This document shows, one piece after another, positions 35,001 through 46,050 of a DNA stretch of 64,000 nucleotides. The position numbers were made by a program, and so were the translations under genes. Location of the stretch: NCBI GenBank assembly GCA_942486035.1, contig CALNXK010000006.1, positions 6,316,001 through 6,380,000 on the forward strand, read 5' to 3'. Numbering within the stretch: the first letter of the stretch is position 1; every line of letters begins with the position of its first letter. This DNA is from Porites lobata. Lineage: Eukaryota; Cnidaria; Anthozoa; Scleractinia; Poritidae. Under the pieces are notes generated by a model. It was not told the DNA's origin. It did not search any database and saw only the letters and a list, made by a program, of their open reading frames with translations.

Positions 35001-38000
35001 AATTTCTTTTTTTAGTGTTCGTCCTTCAGCACAATTACAGAATCAACAATGTCTCTGAACATTATCACAGTCACTCTAAATATGGGTGAGTACCCTGCCC
35101 CTGGTTTTAAAACCAGTCGGTGCTGTTGATGCTCTTAGAAATAAGATTTCTGCTCAAATTCCTACAGAATTTTCTAGGAGGTTCTTGCAAAGAAACGATG
35201 AATCTATCTGTATTTCAAAGAGCAACTGTGATCCTTTCTGCATTCTAATCATCTTTAGTAGTTGAGAGTCGTGAGAACTTGTCATTTACATAACTTCAAG
35301 GATTACATTTAACATCCATGCATGCGTCATTGTGGTCAAACATATGTTAAGTATATGTTTAGTGCACACCTACATGTTGATATAATATTTATCATATGAA
35401 GTCTAGTCTTCTATAAATAACAGAAATCTATACATTCCACAGAACGTTAAAATAAAAGTTGATGTTATTTTTGTTTTCAGATAAAGTCAATTTTCTAGGA
35501 ATTAGTATTGTTGGTCAAAGCAACAAAAGAGGGGATGGTGGAATTTATGTTGGTTCAATCATGAAGGGGTAAGTGTTAACTATTTCTGTGTAAATGAAAT
35601 TCATAGTTTTGAACCGGTCATTCAGGATTAATACCTTTAAAAAATGCTAGTCCATAACCTCTGAAGGGAGTGTTTAGATCAAAAATCAAAAGTTCAGAAA
35701 TGTTTTTGTAAGTAAGGTTTAGAATGCAATGCTCTTACAACTGTTGATGCCAAATGTCATTTTCAAGTAGTAATGAAGTTATTATTTACAGTTTTTCTTT
35801 GTATTGAGTATTTGTAAATAGGTCTTCTGTTTTTTTTTTCTTTTCGACTGAAAGTGACATTTTTGTCAATGTCAAAATGTTGTCCTTTTTTAACAGTTTT
35901 TTAGTTTCTGAAAAAAAAAATTACAGAAAAATCTTAATTGCCAATTTTACCGAAAAACCATCTTGTTCAATTAACACAGTTAAGTGAAAAAGTAGTTGTC
36001 ATGTTTGAGGATTATTTCTAGGTTTGATCAATCCACATAGTTTATTGCAATCAGAGAAGATAACAATTCACTGATTCTTGTCTCATCTTCCCCTTTCTAA
36101 TGTAAACAGAGGTGCAGTTGATTTGGATGGTAGAATAGAACCAGGAGATATGCTCCTTCAGGTATGTGCAGCATTTCCTGATTTACTGTACATCCACTTT
36201 TAAGCCTAGGGGGTTTATTTATTTTGAGCACATTTAAGCGGTGGTGGTAGTGGTGGTGGTGGGGGCAGGGGCTTGATGGAGATGGGGGGCTTATTTAATT
36301 TAGCAAACCCAAAGGTGATGGTATCAGTTCTCCATAATGAACTAGAATGCAAAGTGGAATGCTCAAGTAGAAGAAGTTGAAGTCATTGAGCCAAGGATCA
36401 AGTCAACAAATCCATACTTCCACCTTGTGAATAAACCATCCTAGATCAGTCCACACAAAGTTACAGTGGTGATTGATTAATGCGGTCTAACATTTTATTG
36501 GTCAATAATAATAAGGGAGGGGAGGAGGGGCTTATTAACTTTCATCTTCTGAAAAGGAAGGGCTTATTAGAGAGGGGGGGCTTAATAGAGGATTTATGCT
36601 ACTTAAAGTACTTGATCATTCTTTTGTCCTTCTAGAACATTATTTTCATTGTAAAAGAATGTTGTATAACACAGGTTTTTAGCTACCTGGTTGTTATGAA
36701 TGAACAGTTATAAAAAGGTTATTAAAATAATAGCCAGTTTTTGACCTTGATTTCTGATCCCTTTCCTTTGTTCCAGGTCAATGATGTTAATTTTGAAAAT
36801 ATGAGCAATGATGATGCTGTGCGGGTGTTAAGAGAGATGGTCCACAAACCTGGGTAAGGCTCTTAACAGAATTGTCCCAGATATTAAATGTGTGCCCCTT
36901 TTGAAGGCGACAACAAAAATAATCTTGTTGATGTTTTACTTATTCACATTATCCTCTTTGGCCTCCTTTTTAAACCAGATTCAGGAAATCCAGTATCATT
37001 TTCGTGAATTAAGAGATGATTTATTGCTCTTTACCATGTCTTATTTCGTCTCATTTGTAGTCAGTTCAATATGGTTTTAATAAAAGGAAACTGTTAATAT
37101 ACTGTATGCTTGAAACACTTCATTAAACCATTTAGTTGTTTACACTTGAAATTTGAAGGACTTCTTTCATATTTGAAGGCTGTGAATGACAATTCTACTT
37201 GATCTCAAGGCTTAAATGTTTATGTCAGATGCAACACTATAGAAACAGATTTATCATCTGGTAAATACATATAAAAAATGCTGCTTTTACGCATGTTTCT
37301 CATTTATCCTATTATAAATTGTTTTTCAGACCTATTACGCTGACTGTAGCAAAATGTTGGGATCCAACCCCCAAAGGATACTTTACGTTACCTCCAAGTA
37401 TGTATCAATTTTTTGTACTTTGTAATAGGCCTATTTCCCTATGTGTTATGTGGTTTAAATTTTCTTGTGAACTCGTAGCAGAAATTTGAGCTTTGTAATA
37501 CACAAGGGAAAGATTTTACAACAATTTGAAAATGTCAAAATTTATAAGGATTTGTATGAGAAACCACTTAAACGTGACTAGGTGGCAAGAGTTGTTTTTC
37601 CACACAATCCTTTTAATTTTCTGTAACCTGTGTTTCAAGATATACAACAGAAAATGTACAGGTTACGTAATTTTAATATGCTCTTTCAGTTCCTGCTAAC
37701 AATTTCCAAAGTGAATTGTTTTCATGTTTACCAAGAGTTGAATGTGTGATCAACCATTGCAAAAGGCCCAGGCTGACTTAGTTGTGTGCAGTGTGCTAAC
37801 ATTTGGGTTACCTTTCTGTTTTCTGGTCTAGGTGAACCAATTCGTCCTATCGATACGTCTGCGTGGGTCCAACACACAACAGCGATGGCTCGTAAGTACT
37901 TTAAAGTCACCTCCGAAGTTGAAATTTTTTTGTAGGAGGTTATCCCTGCATGAGTAAAATAAGGGTAAAAAGACATGAAAAAAATCTCTTGCTTATAATT

Positions 38001-41000
38001 TTCTCATGGTGTTGTTTTCTACTGAATTTTAGAGCTTGGTAACCCAGCAGTCCAATATGGAAAACAGCCGAACAGCCAATCACTGACCACGATGACGTCT
38101 ACAAGCTCATCAATGACAAGCTCCCTACCAGAGTCGGACAGTGAGTTGCTTTGTGGTTCTCAACCCTTTAAACCATAAAATAAAATATCAAACTTGAAAT
38201 TCCCATTTGTTGCCCCCGTACATTTCCTAAAAAGGAGTGGGGAGAATTTGTTCAAGGATCAACAAGAAATGTCTTACAAAGTGACAGTCTACAGCTGTAA
38301 ATGTTTGTAAGTTCTGTTGGCTTTATTTAGTGTTTATTTTCTCTTTTGTTCTAGGATATACGGAGCTTCCAGAAGGGGAAGGACTCTCAGTAAATACAGA
38401 CATGAGCACTATAGTAAAAACAATGGCAGCTCCAGATTCAGGTCTTGATGTCAGGGATAGGATGTGGCTTAAAATTACTATTCCTAATGCTTTTATAGGT
38501 GTGTATAATCTTTGATGCTTTCATCAAACTTTACTGTTGAGCATAGGGTAAATAGGGTTAGCCTGTGTAGCTGGCAGAATTGTTTGTGTGTGTGAGAGTG
38601 TTGGCAGTTAAGCCATCAATCTTTAAGCTTTGTCGCAAGAAGCAAGCGCCACAGCTCCGTAGCTCCTCTGCCAAAACGTTGCTCGTACTAACAATCCTGC
38701 TGGCTACATGGGCTAAACCAGGATTCATACAGGTCATGGAAAACGTGGAAAGTCATGGAATTTAATAATTTTGTTTTCCAGGCCTGAAAAGTCGTGGAAA
38801 ATAAGTAACTTGTTGAAGTTATGTTTAGTAGATTAGTTACTGCAATTATTTCAAAGCAAGGACATGGAATTTGGAGACAGAGTGCAAATGACACTTCTTT
38901 TGGACATCAGAGTTCGTCTCTCTTGAACTGAGTTAGATAAAAAAATCACCAAAATTAAGAATAGTTTAGAAAATGTTTGAAAATTATAGTCAAACCTAAG
39001 GTCGTGCAAAAAGTCAAGGAATTTTAAGAGCTCAAAACATTAAGAAATTCTGGGTAAAGTGCATGTTTCTCACAACACCTTGTCTAATTTCTTTATTATG
39101 TTTACACTGCAGGTTCTGATGTTGTAGACTGGCTTTATTCACATGTAGAAGGATTTCAAGACAGACGTGAAGCTAGAAAGTATGCTTGCAATCTTTTAAA
39201 GGTAGGTCTGTGCCTTGTCACTTCTGCTCACTAGTACATCAGGGGCGGATCCAGGATTTTTTTTAGGAGGAGGTGCACTCTTCTCTTGCTCTACTTCAAC
39301 ACCAATAAACCACATAGTTTTTTTTTTTGCAGAATACCAGTTGTATTAGAAAACTGCAAATCGTCTCAGGGGGGGTGTGCACCCCCTGCACCCTCCCCCT
39401 ACATCCGCCCCTGTACATAACACGTCCTTAGCACAAACTTGTGAGGTCTATACACTTAAAAAGTGTTGTCTTTGCTCTAAATCAACCCATGGGCTAAAGT
39501 TTAATTTTCTTCTGAATAATTAAGAAAGTAAACTACGAATTAGATTACTAGACTCAAAATATTATTATCAGATAATCTTGTCAATAACATATGTGGTAAA
39601 TGATTTGGTAATTATTCTAGACCTTTCTACCTTTTTTTATCGTTAAAAATATTTCTTTTTTTATTGCCTACAGGCTGGCTTTATTCGTCACACGGTGAAT
39701 AAGATTACCTTCTCAGAACAGTGCTATTATGTTTTTGGAGATCTTTGTGGAAGTAAGTTTTTTATTTTCTTTCGTTTTATTTTTTAGTCCGTGCCTTAGG
39801 GAGGAAAATGTAAAAGAGTTAATTTTCCAAAATCATCAGAGTTATTTTCTTTGTTGTATTATCAAGCCAGGTTATCTATCTCCTATATTGCCACTAATTT
39901 AATTATTTAAATTTTCAAATATATTAACAGTCTTGTTTATAGCCTAGAGCTATTTTGATACCCCATACCACTCCGGATGCTTCTAGTCTGAAACTAAATT
40001 GGACTAGCAGATGTGCTGACTACTTATTTTTGTGATGATTACTAAAATATTATTTATTGCTGAATTTCAAAGCTGGAAACTGTCTTTGAATATTTGATTT
40101 CTGAATTGGCTTGTGGCTTGTGGATTATTATATTCTTATGCTAATTCTCAAGGCTGTGCTCTAGTAAGATAAATCAAAAGAACCTAGTGCCCTGAACCTG
40201 TGAACTCAAGGGTGTCCAGTGTATGATTTTCGTGAACAAAGAAAGAAAACCTAAGATTTCGTAAGGTTTCCCAAGAGTAAAGTGGGGGGCCATGGACCAC
40301 TGGGCAATGCTTGGTGTACAGTCCCTGTGTTGTTATTCCAGTTGCCAGTCATTTGTAAATCAGAAGGTGGCAAAAGATCAGTTTTGTTTTTACAGTTTTC
40401 GCAAGAAATGCTAATTCAACCCCAAGATAAAATTATCAGATGATTATTTGTTATTATTTACCTAAAACTTGTAATAATATTTATTTCTGCTAGAATTAAG
40501 AATATCCTTTATGAGAAGGCTGGGTTTAGTGGATTTTGCTATCTGGCTAGTGAATTCTGTTCTTAACTTGTGCGACCGGAAAGGGAATTTAAAGGGAATT
40601 GTAATTAATGCTACTGGTCAAGAATTGTTTTGGGGCTAATTAAAACTGCTCTTGGGCTAGTACATTCTTGATATGGCTTGCCCGAAGGGTAAGCTGTAAA
40701 ACTGACTTTCTTTGCACTCTGGATTTACTGCTTTAATTTATAAAAGGCATCCTTTGCATGCGTTTTCAAATTGTTTCTAGAAATCAATCCTTGACAATTG
40801 CTCTGTGTTTGTGGTTTTAGATATGGCATCTCTTACAATTCATGAGCATGAAGGTGATGGTGACAATGACACTCTGGGACCCCTCCCTCCACACCAGCAA
40901 GGAATCTCCTGGATGGCAGGACCCCCAAGTTATGGCTATCATCAAATGCCTCCTTACCCCACCGCTCCCCCACTCATGGTTGATGCACAGACCCCAGGGT

Positions 41001-41362
41001 ATGCACAGTCATTTTACAGTGCACACAGTGGTAGCCAAAGCCCTCACAGTGCTAGTGGCAGCTCTAAAAGAAGCGGCGGTGGCGGTAACCGTGGAGATGG
41101 TGACAACAGAAGTAGTGGTGGAAGCAGCAGTGGGAAGAGTGGTAGCAGCAAGGGAAAGGATCGTGATGCACGCAGCGTGGAAGGGTCAGCTGCTCCAATG
41201 CTCCCTGCACCACCCCCGGTTGGGGTACCCATGCCCGGGACGCCTGGACTCGCTATGATACCGAGACCACTTGATCAAGTCCCTGATAATCTGTCAGCGA
41301 GTAGGAACAGTTTTAGAATGGCCATGGGTAATCCTTGTGAATTCTTTGTAGATGTCATGTGA
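29019..41362 (+). CDS. DVL: Dishevelled (segment polarity protein; Wnt signalling scaffold)
   Basis: Cytoplasmic scaffold that relays Frizzled signals to the beta-catenin and planar-polarity branches. Seventeen coding exons: 29019-29179, 29645-29714, 32389-32528, 33569-33678, 34015-34123, 34714-34810, 35016-35085, 35481-35568, 36110-36161, 36777-36853, 37330-37397, 37832-37891, 38033-38140, 38355-38498, 39113-39201, 39674-39752, 40821-41362. They join in phase to 610 residues. The DIX domain covers residues 1-80 (VIYHIDDEDTPYLVKL, FFKSMDDDFG). A Ser-rich acidic linker and an Arg tract (GRHRRRRRRPRMP) follow. PDZ is about 168-256 (FLGISIVGQSN, GSIMKGGAVDLDGRIEPGD). DEP is about 355-430 (RMWLKITIPNAFIGSDVVDW, HTVNKITFSEQCYYVFGDL). 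The tail is Pro/Gly/Ser-rich with a terminal CEFFVDVM, the conserved Dishevelled C-terminus. Length is shorter than vertebrate DVL1-3 because the C-terminal region is short. A single-copy pre-duplication Dvl is expected here. Confidence 0.97.
29715..32388 (+). other. Large Dishevelled intron 2, no recognised content
   Basis: 2.7 kb of AT-rich intron between the DIX exons. I found no exon in phase, RNA gene or clear terminal inverted repeat. Confidence 0.5.
32558..32686. mobile_element. GGCCCC-palindrome MITE, copy 1
   Basis: About 129 bp with ends TGGCCCCGGTTTTTCAAA and TTTTGAAAAACTAGGGCC, and internal ggatag.tttatcca words. Same family as 33240-33387 and 47090-47228. Confidence 0.75.
33240..33387. 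mobile_element. GGCCCC-palindrome MITE, copy 2
   Basis: 148 bp with ends TGGCCCCAGTTGTTCAAA and TTTGAACAAATGGGGCCA. The centre holds ggtttccctaatac, flanked by ctatccactggata-type arms. This is the best preserved of the three copies. Confidence 0.85.
38718..39032 (+). repeat. 'Gtcatggaa' repeat family, copy 1
   Basis: Dishevelled intron sequence beginning near tacaggtcatggaaaacgtg and ending with aaggtcgtgcaaaaagtcaa. The same sequence, inverted, lies at 56335-56712 in a NEURL4 intron. Confidence 0.65.
39240..39413. mobile_element. hAT-type MITE (174 bp)
   Basis: The left end CAGGGGCGGATCCAGG is inverted at the right as ACATCCGCCCCTG, flanked by a shared 'tacat'. The inside (caataaaccac...gcagaataccagttgtatta) matches 16980-17035 next to the hAT end at 17085, so it is likely a deletion derivative of that element. 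It lies in a Dishevelled intron. Confidence 0.8.
40523..40700. repeat. 'ggctagtgaattctgttctta' repeat, copy 1
   Basis: The word order gtggattttgc, ggctagtgaattctgttcttaa, gcgac, ggctaattaaaa is shared with about 59050-59330. Likely two copies of one dispersed repeat; ends not defined. Confidence 0.45.
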
Positions 41363-41635
41363 GGTGAATTGGATATAATACTGGCAAGTTGAGTCATGGA
41401 ATAAGTGGCAGCGATCATGCCCTGTGACAACAGCCCACAGTAGCTGGTCAGAGTCCCAGCTATGAGCCTCCCATGCTACTTAGCAACACCTGTCTGCAAG
41501 ATCCTGTTTAAGTTTTTGTTCTTCTGCCGACAGCTGAACAAAAGACCAGTACAGTAGTCATCAAGAATTAGCTGCCTTCTCAATTCTAAAATAGCGAATG
41601 AGGTCCTGTGGTAAATTTCCTACGACTTCCAGAGC

Positions 41636-41641
41636 AATAAA
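41636..41641 (+). terminator. Poly(A) signal of Dishevelled (first candidate)
   Basis: AATAAA 274 bases after the stop codon. A second AATAAA stands at 41909-41914 and could give a longer 3' UTR. Confidence 0.55.
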
Positions 41642-42682
41642 TTAATTGACATAATTATTAGTTATTATTTCCATTTGTACATAGTGTGGCATTGGTGCTT
41701 TTGAGATGTTAGGTTTGTACATAAAATGCAGCATGAGTTATTTTTAATGGCAAAGAGACGTCATTTTTATCTAGCAAACTTTTGAGGTACAAGAAAAATT
41801 TGGGGGATCTTGGACGATCCCGTAGTAATTGACGCGATCATAGCCTGTTTTATCTTACCGTGAACCTCAGATTTTACTCGAGGAAATGACTTATTGAATT
41901 CTCAATATAATAAAGTATTGCGGAGCTTTAGTCGTCTCGCATTATTTGGAGAGTTTTCAAAAGTAGCCCACACCTATACTTCCCATGCGTGATCAAAGGT
42001 GAAAGCCAATCCCACGGTTCATTTAACCCTTTTAAAAGTGATCAACATAAAATTTCTCCTTGTAATATCTATCTTTTATAAGACTGAGTGGCCAAGAGAA
42101 CTGAGGACATGATCACTCTATTTGATGCTTAACAAAATCTCCCCACTACTACTATTAAAAACGTATGGGGACAACAAATGAGAATTTTTAATTTGGTATA
42201 AGGGGGTTATAAATGGTTAAATGCTGAACATTCCACCCTGCAAGTACGATGCCAAAGAGGTTTTCGTTGGTTGCGTAGTAAGATACCGTCCAAAAATATT
42301 GGTAGGATACTAGGCATGTCTCTCAATGCCTTTTTGTGTGAAAGGGTCTAGATTAAACTTTATTTGAGACATACCGGTAGTCATCACAAACTTCTGATCC
42401 GTTGCATGATAGTGGCTTTCAATGGAAACGTAGCGTTAGTGAGAGACAATTGGAAAATCATAGGATTCTATAATTCAATAAAACAATTCAAATGAGCACA
42501 GTTTTACATTGTAAAGGAGGGAGAGGTAGGGTTTTGTTCTCATATTTTCTGGAGTAAATCTTTTCCAGCAAATAAAGTTAAACAAACGAAAAGAGAATTA
42601 CAGTGCGCTTGTTATTCAGATCATTTGCGTACACCGTGCACGGTTAGTACTCGAAGGGTAAAAACTTCGATGAGAATTTATA

Positions 42683-43098
42683 ACGGAGTCCACCAGGAAA
42701 TTGAGTAATGGACGAAAACACTGTACCAGAATAATTTAAAGAATATTACATTCTTTTTTTACATTTTTCAAGGGCTAAAGAGTTAATTAGTCATCTGTAA
42801 TTACACCAAAGAAAATTTCTTACGAGTGCCCGAGAAAATGAATGTCAAATTTCACAGAATTACATCGTACACATGAAATTTTCAGAATTTTACCTGTGTT
42901 TTCACAATTCTTGTGAAATTTGACAATCATTTTCTCGGGCTCCCTTGAGAATTTCCTTTGGTGTTGCAACAGATGACTAACTACATCTTTAGCCCCTGAA
43001 AAATTTAAAAAAAGAATGCAATATGCTTTTAAATTATTCTGGTACAAGGTTTTTGTCCACTCGAAATTAAAATTACTCAATTTCCTGGTGGATTCCGT
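42683..43098. mobile_element. 416-bp full-length palindromic MITE
   Basis: Almost the whole element is one inverted repeat. ACGGAGTCCACCAGGAAATT on the left pairs with AATTTCCTGGTGGATTCCGT on the right, and the match continues inward through ctaaagagttaattagtcatc and gcccgagaaaatg. It lies between Dishevelled and NEURL4. Confidence 0.85.
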
Positions 43099-43497
43099 CT
43101 TAATGATTGAAATGAGCCAGATAAACGTTTTCTGTCGTATATTAAGATACAGCTGCCGAAGAGGTTATACTGGTTTGCTTACGGTAGGCCCAGTTTAGTT
43201 TTTGCATTTGCGTCATTGATTTCCTGCGTTGAAAAGTGACGAGAGTGCCCAATAATTGCTCAAAAGGTGTTGCGTGCTTCGTTCGTGCGGGCAAAAGACC
43301 CTTTTTTTAAAAGAAAATAATCGTGACCCGTAGTTATTAAAGGAAGGAACCAGTCAAAACGACCCACAGTTACTGATCGACACGAAGATCCAGAACAACC
43401 CAAAACAAGTGGCGCACGGGAAACCCTCCGTCATTTACTTAGTGCAATTCGCTTGGAAGCGCAATCGGAAAAATAAGCTCATCGCAAAGCTCATTCT

Positions 43498-43698
43498 AGA
43501 CTGCAAAACAGTCGGTTTTTTTCTCAAAATCGGTAAAGAAATCGGTAAAGCGTGGCGTAAGAATCTTACGCGCGCGAAGCGCGCGAGCCTCACACGCCAC
43601 GTCAGTCTCGCTCTCTGTTTTCAGCCTCATTCCAGACCTTTTGTTTGACTGCTCGCGCGTACTTGAATACGCAAAAATACGGACTGTTTTGCAGTCTA
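43498..43698. mobile_element. 201-bp MITE with 17-bp perfect ends
   Basis: TAGACTGCAAAACAGTC at the left is a perfect inverted match to GACTGTTTTGCAGTCTA at the right. The interior has gcgcgcgaagcgcgcg, itself a palindrome. Confidence 0.85.
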
Positions 43699-44424
43699 AG
43701 CTCATTCCTGTCCCTAAAGTTGAAAATTTACAGTGCCAAACAACCCTCTTTTGCGACGAGGGGAAGTGTAAGTTTGTCCTTCATTTTCTAATGATAGAGA
43801 AAGTAAGGTTTCCGTTTTACTGAACTACACGAAAGTTTCCTCATATTCTAACTCTTATAAGCAGCCTCGTTAGCGGGGAAATCTGTGTTGTTTAACAGGT
43901 GTTGGTGACAGTGTCTGCCTCTTATTGGTCCCCAGTCTCCTCTCCGTAGTTGCGCATGGGGCCCACCCTTACGCCTCAATGCGCGTTACAAAGACGACAA
44001 GGGGAGGGTGGGAGAGTCAGTGTTGGTCTCATGTTTCCTCTCACTGTCAATGAGGAAATCACATAATACAAGTTACTTTCCTTTGTTTTGATATTTTATT
44101 TACAGATTTTTATTTTACAAAAATAACTCGACTAAATTTTGCTAGTCCACAGTAGTAGTCTTCGACTACGAACATTTTTGAAATTTTCCCCTTCAGTTAT
44201 CGCGGTTTTAAATAACTATTCGTTCAGTAAATTCAATTCTATTTTCATATATCAGGCATTTAAAAGAAAGTTCGTAAACTTGTTTCCCCGTTTACCAATA
44301 CTGCAACTTTTAGGGGACTTTGATACGTTTTCCTTCCAGACGAAAGCAGAGATGGAGACATCTAGAATCACGTTCACATCAAACGTCTACCTACAGCACC
44401 CAGCTAGCCGGGTATCAAACGTCA

Positions 44425-44736
44425 TACCGTAAAATTCCCAAAATAAGCCCCTCCATGAATAAGTCCCTCCAAATCGTAACGCAAAAAACCCTCCGTTAAA
44501 TCGCCCCTCCGAATATAAGCCCCCCGGGGGGCTTGTACATAGAACTTGCTCTCGAACATGTCGAATACAAAGTAAAACAAAGCAAAAATAGTGAATTTCC
44601 TTCCCACTACAAGCTAGCCCAATCAATTTTGAAACGCAAATTTCCCTCCGTACATAAGCCCCTCCAAAAATAAGCCCCTCAAACAGGGCCTTTGAAAAAT
44701 ATAAACCAAGGGGGTTATTTTCGGAATTTTACGGTA
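44425..44736. mobile_element. 312-bp MITE with 'ataagcccc' arms
   Basis: TACCGTAAAATTCC at the left is inverted at the right as GGAATTTTACGGTA. Several ataagcccctcc words lie inside both arms. Confidence 0.8.
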
Positions 44737-46050
44737 TTCAAGTTGAAAATTTCTCGCAATAGGATATGAGCTGATAAAAACTGTCCAAAAGAATTCTGAT
44801 GGTTGAAACTGGCGTGAACTTACTCAATTTTTGTGTGTAAATATAATGAACAGTAAATTCCAAGTAAAGGGAAAAATTGATCACCTGGTAAAAAAATTGC
44901 CGTATGTTGTACACGTGACCCAAAATATTAATTAGCAATATAAAAGACAGCGTTGGAGGCAAAGATCCAAGCCTGGCTGATGAAGCTGGGTTACATTCCA
45001 CTTGCCCTTAGTATCTGGTAATTCCGTTTCCCTGGTAACTACCAGATAAACCTATCAAAGCTCAAAGCCACAACATGTGACAGCGCAAAGGGTGGCAAAC
45101 GCCTGCACTGTTTTTGTTACTTATCTGATTGGGTGAGAGAAAAGCGCGAGATCTTTCAGCCAATGACAGTGCGAGGCGAATCAAGATACAAGGAATTTGC
45201 ATTTGTAATCAGGAAAATGCATGCGACAATCTACTTCAATTATGCTGTGCACACAGTTTCAAATCAAGAGTCACTCCTTGGATAAATCCGTTCACATTAA
45301 AAATCTAAACCACCAACTGGATTAAAGCGGACCATTTTTGCGTATCTGTCGAAAATGAAATATACGATTTTCCCTTCTAGTATTTCTTCTTCAAGTCTGT
45401 TTCTCAGTAAGAAGGGGAAAGAGAGGCAAGCGGCAGTAGATTTTGTTTCATGAAATTTTCAACTTCTTTTTTGGGACGTTTGCGCTTTACGTCTTTTTTG
45501 TTTCAATTTACAATACATTATTTCAATTAATACACATCTCAGTTAACTCAAAATACATCTCTGACGATAAAAGTATTTTCTCTCAGGAGCAGGTTAAAAC
45601 ACAGCATCTCTAAATAATTATGAAAATTTTTCCCTAGACTCGTCACCAACTTGGTTACTTGTCTAGGATACTATTTTCTGTAACAGTACTTGAGAAAATG
45701 AGGTTTCTTGTGTCGTGGACTTTAATCCAGGTCACCTCAAAGAATGAAACCCGATTTTTTTCTTCGAAAGGGGAGGGGGAAGGGACGCAGGGATCGAAAA
45801 CCTCATTTTATCAATCAAACATTTAAATAGCTACACGTCACCACAAACAGTAATGTGCATGCATACCCATTTTTTGTCTCAAACCACATCCAAAAAAAGG
45901 GTGGGGAAATTACCCATTTTGATCGGCAATTATAAAGGGAAAATTTCACATTTATGTCGGAAAAATTTGGTTTCAACAGACGGAAAGCACAACACAGCGT
46001 TGAAATCATGACATTCAATCCACATTTGCGGACCTCGGGTGGCAACGCCT
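44737..46050. other. Intergenic stretch between convergent genes
   Basis: No gene was recognised. It presumably contains the 3' UTR and poly(A) site of the NEURL4-like gene, but no clear minus-strand AATAAA near the stop was found. Confidence 0.4.

Noticed and set aside
40842..41258. 138-residue frame overlapping the last Dishevelled exon
   Set aside because: Frame shadow of the Gly/Ser/Pro-rich Dishevelled tail.
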